Shown here piece by piece: positions 40,446-50,705 of a stretch of 64,000 bases of DNA. Within the stretch, counting starts at the first letter, position 1, and each line of letters opens with the position of its first letter. The notes beneath the pieces are model-generated. The model made no database searches and was not told where the DNA came from. It saw only the letters and a list, made by a program, of their open reading frames with translations. Source of the stretch: an uncultured Halomonas sp. (GTDB lineage Bacteria > Pseudomonadota > Gammaproteobacteria > Pseudomonadales > Halomonadaceae); the NCBI RefSeq assembly GCF_947501415.1, contig NZ_CANMVL010000007.1, positions 186,001 to 250,000 on the forward strand, in the 5' to 3' direction. A program made the translations under genes and the position numbers.

Positions 40446-40958
40446 ATGTCGTTTCACTTCGAGGAGCACGACCCCGAAACTTACCGCCGCAAGGGTCGCC
40501 TGATCAGCCTGGCCATGGCGGCCCAGCTGGTCGTCTTCGGACTGCTGTTTTCCCAGTTGCTGCAGGCTGCCTTCGACGGCGGCTTCTGGCTCAATGTGTT
40601 GGGGGTTGTGCTGGGCCTGATATCGACCAGCCTGGTATTTGCCGTGGTGCGTGAGCGCCCCTGGATGGCGGAGGTGCGTTATGCGTGGCAGCTCAAGCAT
40701 CACCTCGCGCGGGTCAGCGGCTACCTGCCTGGGCTGCGACGTGCCTCCGAGGAGGGCAATGATACCGCCCTGGATCTGCTCGCGTTCTACCACCAGGGCA
40801 TGCTGCAGCTAGCCGACCTCAACGGTCGCACCCTGGATGATGATGGCGAAGCCGTTGCCGAGCGCCTGAGGGTGCGTCAGGCCCGGGAGGAGCGGGGCCT
40901 GCCCGAGCGCGTCGAGGGGTTCGACCCCCACGACCTCGCGGCCTTCCGCAAGGGGTAG
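40446..40958 (+). CDS. DUF3087-family membrane protein
   Basis: 170 residues. The N-terminal part (EEHDPETYRRKGRL) precedes two membrane helices (about 23-43 and 48-68), and RPWMAEVRYAWQLKHHLARVSGYL and DLLAFYHQGMLQLADLNGRTL are family-like. The family has no known function. I chose the ATG at 40446 (AGGAG 5 nt upstream); the longer open frame runs back into the repeat element. Confidence 0.85.
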   Translation: MSFHFEEHDPETYRRKGRLISLAMAAQLVVFGLLFSQLLQAAFDGGFWLNVLGVVLGLISTSLVFAVVRERPWMAEVRYAWQLKHHLARVSGYLPGLRRASEEGNDTALDLLAFYHQGMLQLADLNGRTLDDDGEAVAERLRVRQAREERGLPERVEGFDPHDLAAFRKG

Positions 40959-41008
40959 CTCGAGCGTGGCCGCCTGTCAGGCGGCCAGGATGTCGCCTCT
41001 CACCCGTC

Positions 41009-41042
41009 GGTTCATCGTACTGTCACCTCTCTCGCCTAGTCT
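41009..41042 (+). promoter_or_regulatory. Candidate PHO box and -10 of phoX
   Basis: GGTTCAT (41009-41015) and CTGTCAC (41020-41026) form two 7-bp half-sites with an 11-bp period, like the CTGTCAT-type PhoB box. A TAGTCT (41037-41042) follows after 10 bp, the usual distance to the -10 element. Half-site 2 is strong; half-site 1 matches in its last four bases. Confidence 0.5.
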
Positions 41043-41055
41043 GACCTCGTTAGCT

Positions 41056-41074
41056 GGAAGCGTCTGACGCTTCC
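41056..41074 (+). other. Hairpin in the phoX 5' leader
   Basis: Perfect 8-bp stem GGAAGCGT-CTG-ACGCTTCC, ending 22 nt before the phoX ATG and 10 nt before its GAGGAG site. It may protect the mRNA 5' end. There is no T-run. Confidence 0.45.
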
Positions 41075-41096
41075 CCAACCCGACGAGGAGAGCAGC

Positions 41097-43220
41097 ATGA
41101 GCAAGGAAATCGAGGATCACCGCGTCCTGAACCCCGGCACCAACGAGCCCTTCGCCTCCGTTCTCGAGCGTCATGTCACGCGGCGCAGTGTGATGCGTGG
41201 CGGCCTGGGGCTGGCGGCCGCCTCGATGCTGGGTTTCGGTGGGGCCGCTCAGGTGCTGGCTTCGAGTGTCGACCAGAAGACGCCACTGGCCCTGGCCTTC
41301 GAATCGGTACGCGGCTCGCGCACCGACGCCGTGGTGGTGCCGCCAGGCTATACCGCCCAGGTGCTGGTGCCCTGGGGCACATCGCTCGCTGAAGAGACCC
41401 AGGGGTGGCATGACGGGCTGCCCATGACCGCGGAGCGTCAGGCCACCAGCGTGGGCATGCACCATGATGGCATGCATGGCTTTGCGCTGGATGAGTCGAC
41501 GGCCTCCCGGCGCTTCGTGCTGGCGCTGAATAACGAGTATATCGACCAGCAGGCGCTGTGGGCGCCTGAGGGAGGCCCGACCAATGCCGAGGAGGGTGTC
41601 CGCCCCGCCGAGGAGTCGCGCACCGAGATCAATGCCCACGGGGTGACTCTGGTGGAGGTGGAGGCGTCCGCCGATGGCCACTGGCGCCATGTGCCTGGTT
41701 CTCCCTATAACCGTCGGCTTACCAGTGCGTCCGTGATGGATATCTCCGGGCCGGTCGCCGGCAGCGACTATGTGCGCACCCGCTTCTCGCCGGAGGGCAG
41801 GCTTGCCCGCGGCACCAACAACAATTGCGGCAACGGCTTCACGCCCTGGGGCACCTACCTGGCCTGCGAGGAGAACTGGCCCAACATCTTCGTCAATACC
41901 GGCGAGCGCTTTCGGGACGATGCTCGCATCGGGGTCCCCACCCGGCGCTCCCGCTATGGCTGGGAGACCTCGGCGGGTGACTCCTCCGAGCAGAACGACG
42001 AGTTCGCCCGCTTCGATATCACCCCGCGTGACGCCGATGCCCGCGGGGACTATCGCAACGAAGCGCGTACCTTCGGCTATCAGGTGGAGATCGATCCCTA
42101 CGACGGCTCTCGCCGAGCCGTGAAGCGCACCGCGTTGGGGCGCTTTCGTCACGAGGGTTGCTGGCTCGGCAAGCTTCAGCCCGGCAGGCCGGTGGTCTTC
42201 TACTCCGGGCACGACGCCCGCAACGAGTATATCTACAAGTTCGTCTCCGCCGCCGCCTGGGAGCCGACCGACGCCAACCGCCCAGGCGAGGCCTATGACC
42301 GCCTGGCCATCGGGGCCAAGTACCTGGATCACGGCGTGCTGTATGCCGCGCGCTTCGATGCCGACGGTCGAGGGGAGTGGTTGCCACTGACCCCGGAGGC
42401 GAAGACCACTGATGGTCGCCGCCTCCACCAGGCGCTGGGGTTGGCCGCCGACGACCTGGCAGGCATCATCATCAACACCTGCGACGCCGCCGATCTGATG
42501 GGGGCCACGCCCATGGATCGTCCCGAGTGGGCCAGCGTGGACCCCGCCTCCGGCGAGGTCTATATCACCCTGACCAACAACAGCCAGCGCACCGGGGAGG
42601 GGAGCGAGGAGACCTTCACCAATGGCGGCAGTGCGGTCGAGGAGCCCGGTGTGGGGTTTGCCACCGCCCCGACCAACCCCGCCAACCCGCGTCCCGACAA
42701 CGGTGCGGGACATATCATCCGCTGGCGGGAGGGCGATGGAGTGACTCGCTTCGCATGGGAAGTGTTCGTCTTCGGGGCGTCAGCCACCGATAGCGACAAC
42801 CCCTCCGGGCTGACCGAGATGAATCAGTTCGCCAGCCCCGATGGCCTCTGGTACGACGACCGTGGTGATGGTCAGGGGATCCTGTGGATCCAGACCGATA
42901 ACGGCTATGAGGGGGTCGCCGAGCACACCAATGATCAGCTGCTGGCGGTGGTGCCGGGGGCCCTGGGGTCAAGCGGCGAGCAGGCCGTGGTGACTGCCGA
43001 TAACCAGCAGCACCTCAAGCGCTTCGCGGTGGGACCCAACGGCTGCGAGGTCACCGGAATCTTCGCCACCCCGGACAGAACGGCGCTGTTTATCAATATC
43101 CAGCACCCAGGCAACTGGCCGGCCTCGGAGGATGCCACCGAGGAGGCCCAGGGCAGTGTGCGGCCCCGGGCGTCTACCGTGGTGATTCAGAGGCAGGATG
43201 GCGGGCAGATCGCGGTGTAG
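41097..43220 (+). CDS. phoX: PhoX-family alkaline phosphatase, Tat-exported
   Basis: Calcium/iron-dependent phosphatase of the PhoX (DUF839) family, which releases phosphate from organic esters outside the cytoplasm. The N-terminus carries a twin-arginine motif TRRSVMRGG (Arg29-Arg30) and a hydrophobic stretch GLGLAAASMLGFGGAAQVLA. Family segments include NNNCGNGFTPWGTYLACEEN, FGYQVEIDPYDG, HEGCWLGKL, YSGHDARNEYIYKF and the C-terminal NIQHPGNWP. The 707 residues are normal. The tatABC genes are 2.3 kb away. A candidate PHO box precedes it. Confidence 0.93.
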   Translation: MSKEIEDHRVLNPGTNEPFASVLERHVTRRSVMRGGLGLAAASMLGFGGAAQVLASSVDQKTPLALAFESVRGSRTDAVVVPPGYTAQVLVPWGTSLAEETQGWHDGLPMTAERQATSVGMHHDGMHGFALDESTASRRFVLALNNEYIDQQALWAPEGGPTNAEEGVRPAEESRTEINAHGVTLVEVEASADGHWRHVPGSPYNRRLTSASVMDISGPVAGSDYVRTRFSPEGRLARGTNNNCGNGFTPWGTYLACEENWPNIFVNTGERFRDDARIGVPTRRSRYGWETSAGDSSEQNDEFARFDITPRDADARGDYRNEARTFGYQVEIDPYDGSRRAVKRTALGRFRHEGCWLGKLQPGRPVVFYSGHDARNEYIYKFVSAAAWEPTDANRPGEAYDRLAIGAKYLDHGVLYAARFDADGRGEWLPLTPEAKTTDGRRLHQALGLAADDLAGIIINTCDAADLMGATPMDRPEWASVDPASGEVYITLTNNSQRTGEGSEETFTNGGSAVEEPGVGFATAPTNPANPRPDNGAGHIIRWREGDGVTRFAWEVFVFGASATDSDNPSGLTEMNQFASPDGLWYDDRGDGQGILWIQTDNGYEGVAEHTNDQLLAVVPGALGSSGEQAVVTADNQQHLKRFAVGPNGCEVTGIFATPDRTALFINIQHPGNWPASEDATEEAQGSVRPRASTVVIQRQDGGQIAV

Positions 43221-43239
43221 CGCGAGTCGGCAGGTCATC

Positions 43240-43279
43240 GGCGTCGGCCGGGGGCGCCTGTTGCCCGGAGGCCGACGCC
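43240..43279. terminator. Bidirectional terminator, phoX / hemB
   Basis: A perfect 10-bp stem (43240-43249 with 43270-43279) enclosing a further GC-rich inner pairing, between the convergent phoX and hemB stops. Confidence 0.6.
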
Positions 43280-43287
43280 TGACGCCG

Positions 43288-44382
<1,095 letters not shown>

Positions 44383-44501
44383 TCAGTGTGGCCTGGTGCC
44401 GAAAGGCTCGCCTTGTCGCACCCGAGGGATGGCTCTAGAGTGTCATATTCGATTATTGGTCCTGTCGCTCGTTGGCAGGCGACTTCTGCAAGGAGATAGG
44501 C

Positions 44502-45164
44502 ATGAGCAAACAGGTGGCGGTGATCCTCTCGGGCTGTGGTGTCCATGATGGCGCCGAGATCTACGAGACCACCCTGACACTGCTGCGGCTCGACCAGCTG
44601 GGTCTCGGCTATCGCTGCTTTGCCCCGGATATTCCCCAGCATCACGTCATCGATCATCGAAGCGGTGAGGAGGTGGAAGGGGAGACGCGTAGTGTGCTCA
44701 GTGAGTCGGCTCGCCTGGCGCGGGGTGATATCCAGGCGCTGGACGAACTGGACGCCGACGAGTTCGATGCGGTGATTCTGCCCGGTGGTTTCGGTGCCGC
44801 CAAGAATCTCTCCAGCTTCGCCATGGATGGCGCCGAGATGCGGGTACTCGACGAGCTCAAGGAGACGCTGCAAGGCTTCCATGAGGCGCGCAAGCCCATC
44901 GGGCTGATGTGCATCAGCCCGGTGATGGTGCCCAAGCTGCTCGGCACAGGCATCGCCGTCACCATCGGTCAGGACCCCGGGGTGTCGGGTGCCATCAGCG
45001 CCATGGGGGGCTTGCACCGCAGCTGCGGCGTCGAGGATATCGTGGTCGACTTCGAACACCGGGTGGTCACCACGCCGGCCTATATGCTCGCCACCCGCAT
45101 CAGCGAGGCCGCCACCGGCATCTTCAAGCTGGTCGATCGTGTCGATGAGCTGATGGACCTCTGA
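44502..45164 (+). CDS. elbB: ElbB/YhbL-type glyoxalase (DJ-1/PfpI superfamily)
   Basis: DJ-1-superfamily protein; E. coli ElbB has glyoxalase activity and was first described as an isoprenoid-related protein. VAVILSGCGVHDGAEIYE at the start, VILPGGFGAAKNLSSFA, the nucleophile elbow GLMCISPVM with its Cys, and DPGVSGAISAMGG are present. The 220-residue start at 44502 has AAGGAG upstream. It stands alone between hemB (divergent) and tatC (convergent). Confidence 0.92.
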   Translation: MSKQVAVILSGCGVHDGAEIYETTLTLLRLDQLGLGYRCFAPDIPQHHVIDHRSGEEVEGETRSVLSESARLARGDIQALDELDADEFDAVILPGGFGAAKNLSSFAMDGAEMRVLDELKETLQGFHEARKPIGLMCISPVMVPKLLGTGIAVTIGQDPGVSGAISAMGGLHRSCGVEDIVVDFEHRVVTTPAYMLATRISEAATGIFKLVDRVDELMDL

Positions 45165-45180
45165 CCGGGCTGGGCCCGGA

Positions 45181-45219
45181 GCCGTAAGCTTGTAGAGCGA
45201 CGCTTCACGCCTGGAAGCT
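45181..45219. repeat. GCCGTAAGCTT-type degenerate repeat, copy 1
   Basis: GCCGTAAGCTTGTAG begins 16 nt after the elbB stop. Positions 45186-45219 match 50714-50747 at 29 of 34 bases. The first 11 bases recur at 55505-55515. Confidence 0.6.
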
Positions 45220-45221
45220 AA

Positions 45222-45252
45222 ATCGCCCCCATGGCGTTGCCATGGGGGCGAT
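45222..45252. terminator. Bidirectional terminator, elbB / tatC
   Basis: A perfect 14-bp stem (45222-45235 with 45239-45252) and a 3-nt loop between the convergent genes, starting 57 nt after the elbB stop. Confidence 0.8.
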
Positions 45253-45274
45253 CTGTTCTAGGCTGCGGACCAGC

Positions 45275-46042
45275 TTACGAGTCGTCCTTCAGCTCGCGGC
45301 GCTCCTTCTTGCGTCGGGCCAGGCGGCCGAACAGCAGCCCCACCTCGTAGAGCAGATACATGGGGATCGCCAGCAGGCTCTGGGAGATCACATCCGGCGG
45401 TGTGAGCAGCATGCCGACCACGAAGCAGCCAAGCACCACATAGGGACGCTTCTTCGACAGGCTCTCCACCGTGGTGGCGCCCGAGGCGATCAGCAGGAAG
45501 GTGGCGATGGGTATCTCGAAGGCCATGCCGAAGGCGAAGAACAACTTCAGGACGAAGTTGAGGTAGGCGTTGATATCGGTCATCACCGTCACGTTCTCCG
45601 GCCCGGTCTGGGTGAAGAACTCGAACAGCAGCGGGAAGACCGCGTAATAGGCGAATGCCGCACCGGCGTAGAACAGCAGCACGCTGGAGGCCAGGATCGG
45701 GATGGCCAGGGCCTTCTCGTTGTCGTAGAGGCCCGGGGCCACGAAGGCCCATGCCTGATGCAGGACATAGGGCACGGCGATAAACACGGCCGCCACCAGT
45801 GTCAGCTTGAAGGGGGCCAGGAAGGGCGATGCGACTTCGGTCGCGATCATCTGTGATCCCTCCGGCAGCAGCGCCATCAGCGGCTGAGCCACGAAGAGAT
45901 AGATGTCGTTGGCGAAGGCGTAGAGGCCGAGGAAGATCACCAGCACCGCCACCACCGCGCGCAACAGACGCGAGCGCAGCTCGATCAGGTGCTCGATCAG
46001 CGGGGCCTGGTGCTGTTCCGGGCCGTCACCGGGGTTGCTCAT
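45275..46042 (-). CDS. tatC: Sec-independent protein translocase TatC
   Basis: Six-helix membrane receptor of the twin-arginine pathway; with TatB it recognises RR signal peptides. The N-terminal HLIELRSRLLRAV, the conserved LHQAWAFVAPGLY and FGMAFEIP are family signatures. The 255 residues are normal. It overlaps tatB by 4 nt. PhoX, encoded nearby, is a likely substrate. Confidence 0.97.
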   Translation of the reverse strand: MSNPGDGPEQHQAPLIEHLIELRSRLLRAVVAVLVIFLGLYAFANDIYLFVAQPLMALLPEGSQMIATEVASPFLAPFKLTLVAAVFIAVPYVLHQAWAFVAPGLYDNEKALAIPILASSVLLFYAGAAFAYYAVFPLLFEFFTQTGPENVTVMTDINAYLNFVLKLFFAFGMAFEIPIATFLLIASGATTVESLSKKRPYVVLGCFVVGMLLTPPDVISQSLLAIPMYLLYEVGLLFGRLARRKKERRELKDDS

Positions 46043-46461
46043 CGTTGTGGGGCGTCCTTGTCGACGGAGGAGGGCTGGGGGGCGGCGTCAGCGTCGGCGG
46101 CACCCTCGCGAGCGCGTGCCAAGGCATCATCCAGGCGTTGCTCCGGGGATGACTCGGGCGCCTGTTGAGGGGGCTTCTCGGCCTCGTGGATCCCACCCTC
46201 GTGCTTGGCGAGGCCCTCGACGCCGTGCTTCACCCGGGAGACGCTGTCGTCCAGCTTCTTCTGCTGCTCGTCGAGCTTCTGGCGCAGCTCCTCCGCCTCC
46301 AGCTGGGCGCTGATCTCGCGCTGCATGCCGGAAACGGTTCGCTTGATCTTGCCGATCCACAGGCCCAAGGTGCGCGCCGCCTTGGGCAGCCGCTCCGGTC
46401 CCAGCACCAGCAGGCCTACCACGCCGAGCAGCAGGAGTTCGAGAAAGCCGATATCGAACAT
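46039..46461 (-). CDS. tatB: Sec-independent protein translocase TatB
   Basis: One N-terminal helix with MFDIGFLELLLLGVVGLLV, the GPERLP hinge and an amphipathic helix, then a long charged tail. The Glu in the helix and the GPERLP motif mark TatB as opposed to TatA. 140 residues, 6 nt downstream of tatA. Confidence 0.95.
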   Translation of the reverse strand: MFDIGFLELLLLGVVGLLVLGPERLPKAARTLGLWIGKIKRTVSGMQREISAQLEAEELRQKLDEQQKKLDDSVSRVKHGVEGLAKHEGGIHEAEKPPQQAPESSPEQRLDDALARAREGAADADAAPQPSSVDKDAPQR

Positions 46462-46467
46462 GGCGGT

Positions 46468-46740
46468 TTATTTGCGCTCTTCTTGTTCCTCGGGCTTTCG
46501 CTCGGCCTGAACATCGTAGGTATTGGGCTCTTCCTTGTGGTCGACGCGGGCCTGCGCTTCGCTCTCGGCGCCGTTCTTCTCGTCCTGCTCGCCCTTTTCA
46601 TCCTCGCTCATCGCCTTCTTGAAGCCCTTCACGGCGCCACCCAGATCGGTGCCGACGTTGCGCAGCTTCTTGGTGCCGAAGATCAGAATGATGATGCCGA
46701 GTACGATCAGCAGCTGCCAGATACTGATGCCACCTAACAT
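46468..46740 (-). CDS. tatA: Sec-independent protein translocase TatA
   Basis: Pore-forming Tat subunit: [19 protein letters not shown] helix, FGTKKLR hinge, amphipathic [15 protein letters not shown], then an acidic tail of Glu/Asp/Lys. I chose the ATG at 46740 (90 residues), with AAGAGGAAG upstream, over an in-frame start 11 codons earlier. Confidence 0.95.
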   Translation of the reverse strand: MLGGISIWQLLIVLGIIILIFGTKKLRNVGTDLGGAVKGFKKAMSEDEKGEQDEKNGAESEAQARVDHKEEPNTYDVQAERKPEEQEERK

Positions 46741-46805
46741 TAGTGCTTCCTCTTGTTGGGGGTTCCGGCTCACCCGGAACGGCCAGTGATGTCGTGTCCA
46801 GCGGG

Positions 46806-47141
46806 TTATGGCTTGCGTGCGGCCTTCTCGTCGTGGCCGGAGATGCCGAAGCGACGCGCCAGTTCGTCGAGTAGTGCACCATGCTCAAGCCCGAGATGCG
46901 ACAGCATTACCAGGCTATGAAACCACAGGTCAGCCGTTTCGGCGATCAATGCCTGACGTTCGGCATCACCGCCGTCCTCGGCGTCCTTTGCCGCGAGCAG
47001 GGTCTCGGTAGCCTCTTCGCCGACCTTCTCGAGTATCTTGTTCAAGCCCTTGTGATGCAAGGCAGCGACGTAGGAGTCTGCTGGATTGGCCTCGCGACGT
47101 TGATCCAGGACAACCTGAAGCCGCTCAAGAATATCGCTCAT
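46806..47141 (-). CDS. hisE: Phosphoribosyl-ATP pyrophosphatase
   Basis: Second step of histidine synthesis (PR-ATP to PR-AMP). All-helical MazG-like fold with [20 protein letters not shown] and [13 protein letters not shown]. At 111 residues it is a stand-alone HisE, not a HisIE fusion. In many relatives hisI lies next to it in this ubi-tat run; here hisI is absent from the window. Confidence 0.94.
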   Translation of the reverse strand: MSDILERLQVVLDQRREANPADSYVAALHHKGLNKILEKVGEEATETLLAAKDAEDGGDAERQALIAETADLWFHSLVMLSHLGLEHGALLDELARRFGISGHDEKAARKP

Positions 47142-47180
47142 CGATGACGTCTCCGTGAAAAAAGGGGGCGTGAAACGGGG

Positions 47181-48806
47181 TCAATACCAGGCCAGCAGTA
47201 CCAGCCCGATGGCGGTGGCGACCAGCGCCGGCCAGGGTTGGCCATCGGCCCATTCGGCCAGTGGCTGCCAGGCCATGGCCAGCGCTACCAGCAGCAGGCC
47301 CAGACGCAACCGGCGATGGCGCCGCCCCTGGCGCTCCAGCTGATACTGGATGCCCCCCAGTGCCTCGCCCTGGCGCCGTCGCTGGCGCTTTTCCAGCTCG
47401 GCCTGAGCCAGCGCCTGGTGGGCCAGGGTTGGCAGCTCGGGCAACTGGTGACTGAGCTCAGGGGCGTGGCGCTTGAGAGAGGCCCACAGCCCCTTTACCC
47501 CGGCACGCTCCTCCATCCAGCGCTCCAGGTAGGGCTTGGCGGTCTGCCACAGGTCCAGCTCGGGATAGAGCTGACGCCCCAGGCCTTCGATATTGAGCAG
47601 GGTCTTCTGCAGCAGGACCAGCTGGGGCTGTACCTCCATGTCGAAGCGACGGGCGGTCTGGAACAGACCCAGCAGCACCTGGCCGAAGGAGATGTCCTTG
47701 AGCGGTTTCTCGAGTATCGGCTCGCACACGGTGCGAATCGCCGCGGCAAACTCGTTGGCGCGGGTGTGCTCGCCGACCCAGCCCGACTCGATATGCAGCG
47801 CCGCCACCTCGTAGTAGTCCTGGTGGAAGAAGGCCAGCAGGTTGCGGGCGAGGTAGTCCTGATCCTCGCGGGTCAGGCTGCCGACGATGCCACAGTCGAT
47901 CGCGATGTACTGGGGGTCGTGTGGGTGCTTGCGGGAGACGAAGATATTCCCCGGATGCATGTCGGCGTGGAAGAAGTTGTCACGGAACACCTGGGTGAAG
48001 AAGATTTCCACGCCGCGCTCGGCAAGCTTCCTGAGGTCGGTGCCCTGGGCCTCGAGTGCGTCGATATCGGCGACCGGCACGCCATAGATACGCTCCTGGA
48101 CCATGACCCTCTGGCGGGTCAGCTCCCAGTGAATGGCGGGCACATAGAGCAGTGGGGAGTCCTTGAAGTTGCGCTTGAGCTGGGAGGTGTTGGCGGCCTC
48201 CTTGTGCAGGTCGAGCTCGTCGAACAGGGTGGTCTCGTAGTCGCGCACCACCTCCACCGGACGCAGGCGTCGCGCCTCGGGCACGAAACTCAGCAATCGC
48301 GCGAAACGGTAGAGCAGGGCCATGTCCTGGCGCATCACCCGTTCGATGCCGGGACGGATGATCTTGACGACGACCTCCTCGCCGCCGTGTAGCCGGGCGC
48401 CGTGTACCTGGGCGATCGAGGCCGAGGCCAGCGGCTCGGTGTCGAAGCGGGCAAAGGCCTCGGTCACCGGTAGCCCGAGCTCCGTTTCCACCACCTCACG
48501 AGCCTGTTGGCCGGGGAAGGGGGGTACCTGGTCCTGTAGCCGCTTGAGCTCGTCGGCCACGTCCTCGGGCAGCAGGTCGCGGCGGGTGGAGAGTACCTGA
48601 CCGAACTTGATGAAGATGGGGCCCAGCGACTCCAGGGCCAGGCGCAGGCGCTCTCCGCGGGAGCGCTCGCTGATGGGGACCAGCCGCAGCGGCGAAAGCC
48701 TGAACAGGGTCCGCAGCGGCCAGGGGAGGCGCTCGAGAGGCAGCAGGGTGTCGAGACGGAAGCGGGTGATCACCCACAGGATGCGCAGCAGACGCAGCAG
48801 GATCAT
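47181..48806 (-). CDS. ubiB: Ubiquinone biosynthesis regulatory kinase-like protein UbiB
   Basis: Atypical kinase (ABC1/ADCK family) needed for ubiquinone synthesis, membrane-anchored and thought to act as an ATPase. The KxGQ motif is in [40 protein letters not shown] and [10 protein letters not shown] complete the kinase core. Two C-terminal membrane helices end the 541 residues. It overlaps the ubiJ stop by 4 nt. Confidence 0.96.
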   Translation of the reverse strand: MILLRLLRILWVITRFRLDTLLPLERLPWPLRTLFRLSPLRLVPISERSRGERLRLALESLGPIFIKFGQVLSTRRDLLPEDVADELKRLQDQVPPFPGQQAREVVETELGLPVTEAFARFDTEPLASASIAQVHGARLHGGEEVVVKIIRPGIERVMRQDMALLYRFARLLSFVPEARRLRPVEVVRDYETTLFDELDLHKEAANTSQLKRNFKDSPLLYVPAIHWELTRQRVMVQERIYGVPVADIDALEAQGTDLRKLAERGVEIFFTQVFRDNFFHADMHPGNIFVSRKHPHDPQYIAIDCGIVGSLTREDQDYLARNLLAFFHQDYYEVAALHIESGWVGEHTRANEFAAAIRTVCEPILEKPLKDISFGQVLLGLFQTARRFDMEVQPQLVLLQKTLLNIEGLGRQLYPELDLWQTAKPYLERWMEERAGVKGLWASLKRHAPELSHQLPELPTLAHQALAQAELEKRQRRRQGEALGGIQYQLERQGRRHRRLRLGLLLVALAMAWQPLAEWADGQPWPALVATAIGLVLLAWY

Positions 48807-49441
48807 GCCGTCACCCTGTCCGCCATACGCCGGTGCAGGCGAGCCAGGCGTGCCTCCAGGCGGTCGGAGGCCACCTCGAGCTCGGTAAGGTGGTCGCGCA
48901 GTACCTCGAACTGAGGGCGGCCCGGCAGCAGGCGCGCCTCCTCGATCAGGTACTCCGAGAGGTCGGCATAGAACTCGTCGCGGGAGCGCAGCCCGAAGCG
49001 GCCCAGGCGGCGCAGGCCCTCGGCCAGGCTGTGAGCCGGGATATCGCCGAGCCAGCGGGCCAGCTCCCCCTCCCAGTCCAGGTCGAGGTCCAGCAGCAGG
49101 TCGCGGGTAGCTTCCAGCAGCGGGATGCGGCCACGCACCGCCAGCCGTCCCTGGAACATCAGGCGCTCCATGGAGGCGCCACCGAGCAGGGCACCGAGGC
49201 TCTCGGCGTCAAGCTCGACCACGGCATCATGGTCCTCCTCGGCGCCGCCTTCGGCGCGCAGCAGGTCGAGGCCACCGGGGTGGAAGTGGATGGCGAGTGC
49301 CAGCTCGGGGTTCTCGAGACGCAACAGCAGGCGCTGGCCCGCGAGGCGGGCGAGGCGTGAGGGCGCAGCCGGGTCACGGGCCAGCAGGGCGTTCAGGGTT
49401 CTCTCGGCGGCGGCGAGCAGCAGGGTCGGGGTCACGGCCAT
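48803..49441 (-). CDS. ubiJ: Ubiquinone biosynthesis accessory factor UbiJ (SCP2 domain)
   Basis: Lipid-binding SCP2-fold accessory protein that helps ubiquinone intermediates in the soluble Ubi complex. 212 residues with a Leu/Ala/Arg-rich N-terminal domain ([20 protein letters not shown]) and a C-terminal helical region ending in a coiled-coil-like [19 protein letters not shown]. The sequence is weakly conserved, and placement between ubiE and ubiB decides the call. ATG at 49441 has GAGG 5 nt upstream; a GTG at 49447 is possible. Confidence 0.88.
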   Translation of the reverse strand: MAVTPTLLLAAAERTLNALLARDPAAPSRLARLAGQRLLLRLENPELALAIHFHPGGLDLLRAEGGAEEDHDAVVELDAESLGALLGGASMERLMFQGRLAVRGRIPLLEATRDLLLDLDLDWEGELARWLGDIPAHSLAEGLRRLGRFGLRSRDEFYADLSEYLIEEARLLPGRPQFEVLRDHLTELEVASDRLEARLARLHRRMADRVTA

Positions 49442-49448
49442 GCCCACC

Positions 49449-50216
49449 TCAGAGCTTTATGCCGCGGTGCAGGGCCACGATGCCCCCGGTCATGTTGGTG
49501 TACTCCACTCGCTCGAGGTCGGCCGCTTCCATCATCGACTTGAGTGTCTCCTGATCGGGATGCATGCGGATCGACTCGGCCAGGTAGCGGTAGCTGTCGG
49601 CATCGCTGGCCACCAGCTGCCCGATTCTCGGCAGCAGACGGAAGGAGTACTCGTCGTAGGCGCGGGTCAGCAGGGGATTGCGCGGCTTGGAGAACTCCAG
49701 CACCAGCAGTCGGCCGCCGGGCTTGAGCACCCGGGTCATCGAGCGCAGGGCGGCATCCTTGTCGGTCACGTTGCGCAGGCCGAAGGCGATGGTGATGCAG
49801 TCGAAGGTATTGTCCGGAAAGGGCAGGCATTCGGCATTGGCCTGGACATACTCGACATTGCCGCCCACACCATGGTCGAGCAGCTTGTCGCGGCCGACGC
49901 GCAGCATCGACTCGTTGATATCGGCCAGGACGACACGTCCGCGTGGCCCCACCGTGCGCGAGAACTTCAGTGTCAGGTCGCCGGTGCCGCCGGCGATGTC
50001 GAGCACACTGTGCCCCGGGCGCACGCCGGCACGCTCGATGGTCAGGCGCTTCCAGAGGCGGTGGATGCCGAATGACATCAGGTCGTTCATGACGTCGTAG
50101 CGGGCCGCCACGGAGTGAAACACATCGGCGACCCGGGAGGCCTTCTCGTCGAGAGGCACTTCCTGGTAGCCAAAATCGGTGGTCTGCTGGTCCCTGGAGC
50201 TGGAGTTGGCGCTCAT
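49449..50216 (-). CDS. ubiE: Ubiquinone/menaquinone C-methyltransferase UbiE
   Basis: SAM-dependent C-methyltransferase in ubiquinone synthesis. [33 protein letters not shown] (SAM motif I), [16 protein letters not shown] and the C-terminal [14 protein letters not shown] are diagnostic. The start at [11 protein letters not shown] (255 residues) is preferred over a longer frame beginning 19 codons earlier. It is first gene of the ubiE-ubiJ-ubiB-hisE-tatABC run. Confidence 0.97.
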   Translation of the reverse strand: MSANSSSRDQQTTDFGYQEVPLDEKASRVADVFHSVAARYDVMNDLMSFGIHRLWKRLTIERAGVRPGHSVLDIAGGTGDLTLKFSRTVGPRGRVVLADINESMLRVGRDKLLDHGVGGNVEYVQANAECLPFPDNTFDCITIAFGLRNVTDKDAALRSMTRVLKPGGRLLVLEFSKPRNPLLTRAYDEYSFRLLPRIGQLVASDADSYRYLAESIRMHPDQETLKSMMEAADLERVEYTNMTGGIVALHRGIKL

Positions 50217-50271
50217 GCGATGGGGCTCCCGAATCGCTGCATGGGAGAGGTCAAGGCCTCGGATGGGCGCC

Positions 50272-50301
50272 ATTGTAGCCTCCCGCAGCGGCGATTGTCT
50301 T
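50272..50301 (-). promoter_or_regulatory. Promoter of the ubiE-tat run
   Basis: On the minus strand AAGACA (50301-50296), an 18-nt spacer and TACAAT (50277-50272), about 56 nt upstream of the ubiE ATG. It lies between ubiE and the end of the DUF971 gene. Confidence 0.4.
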
Positions 50302-50309
50302 GACGCGGG

Positions 50310-50693
50310 TTACAGCTGCTTGATTTCTATACCCAGTGGCTCGCGGCTGGCGCCGGCCGCCTCCAGACGCTGGAGATAGTCGGCCCAGTTGGCCTCGCGG
50401 TGGTTGATCAGCCACCACAGGTAGTCCCAGCTGAACAGTCCACTGTCGTGGCCATCATCGAAGTGCAGCTTGAGGGCGTAGCGGCCGGCAGGCGTGATGT
50501 CCTTGAGCCCGACGAACTGCTTGCCCGTCTGCAGGGTCTCCTGGCCGCGGCCATGGCCGCGTACCTCGGCGGAGGGTGAGAAGACCCTCAGGTACTCGAT
50601 GGCGAGCCGGTAACTCTGGCCATCGGCATAGCCGAGCTCCAGCTCACGGGCCTTGCGATGGTAGTGAACATTGGTGGGAATAGGGGCGGTCAT
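50310..50693 (-). CDS. DUF971-family protein (gamma-butyrobetaine hydroxylase-like N-terminal domain)
   Basis: 127 residues with NVHYHRKARELELGYADGQSYRL, PAGRYALKLHFDDGHDSGLFSWDYL and a C-terminal LRRL-like YLQRLEAAG. This is the small domain found at the N-terminus of gamma-butyrobetaine hydroxylases and also alone; its role alone is unknown. GGAGG is 5 nt upstream of the ATG at 50693. It commonly sits by hslVU in pseudomonads, as here. Confidence 0.88.
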   Translation of the reverse strand: MTAPIPTNVHYHRKARELELGYADGQSYRLAIEYLRVFSPSAEVRGHGRGQETLQTGKQFVGLKDITPAGRYALKLHFDDGHDSGLFSWDYLWWLINHREANWADYLQRLEAAGASREPLGIEIKQL

Positions 50694-50705
50694 GGGCACC
50701 TCCGG

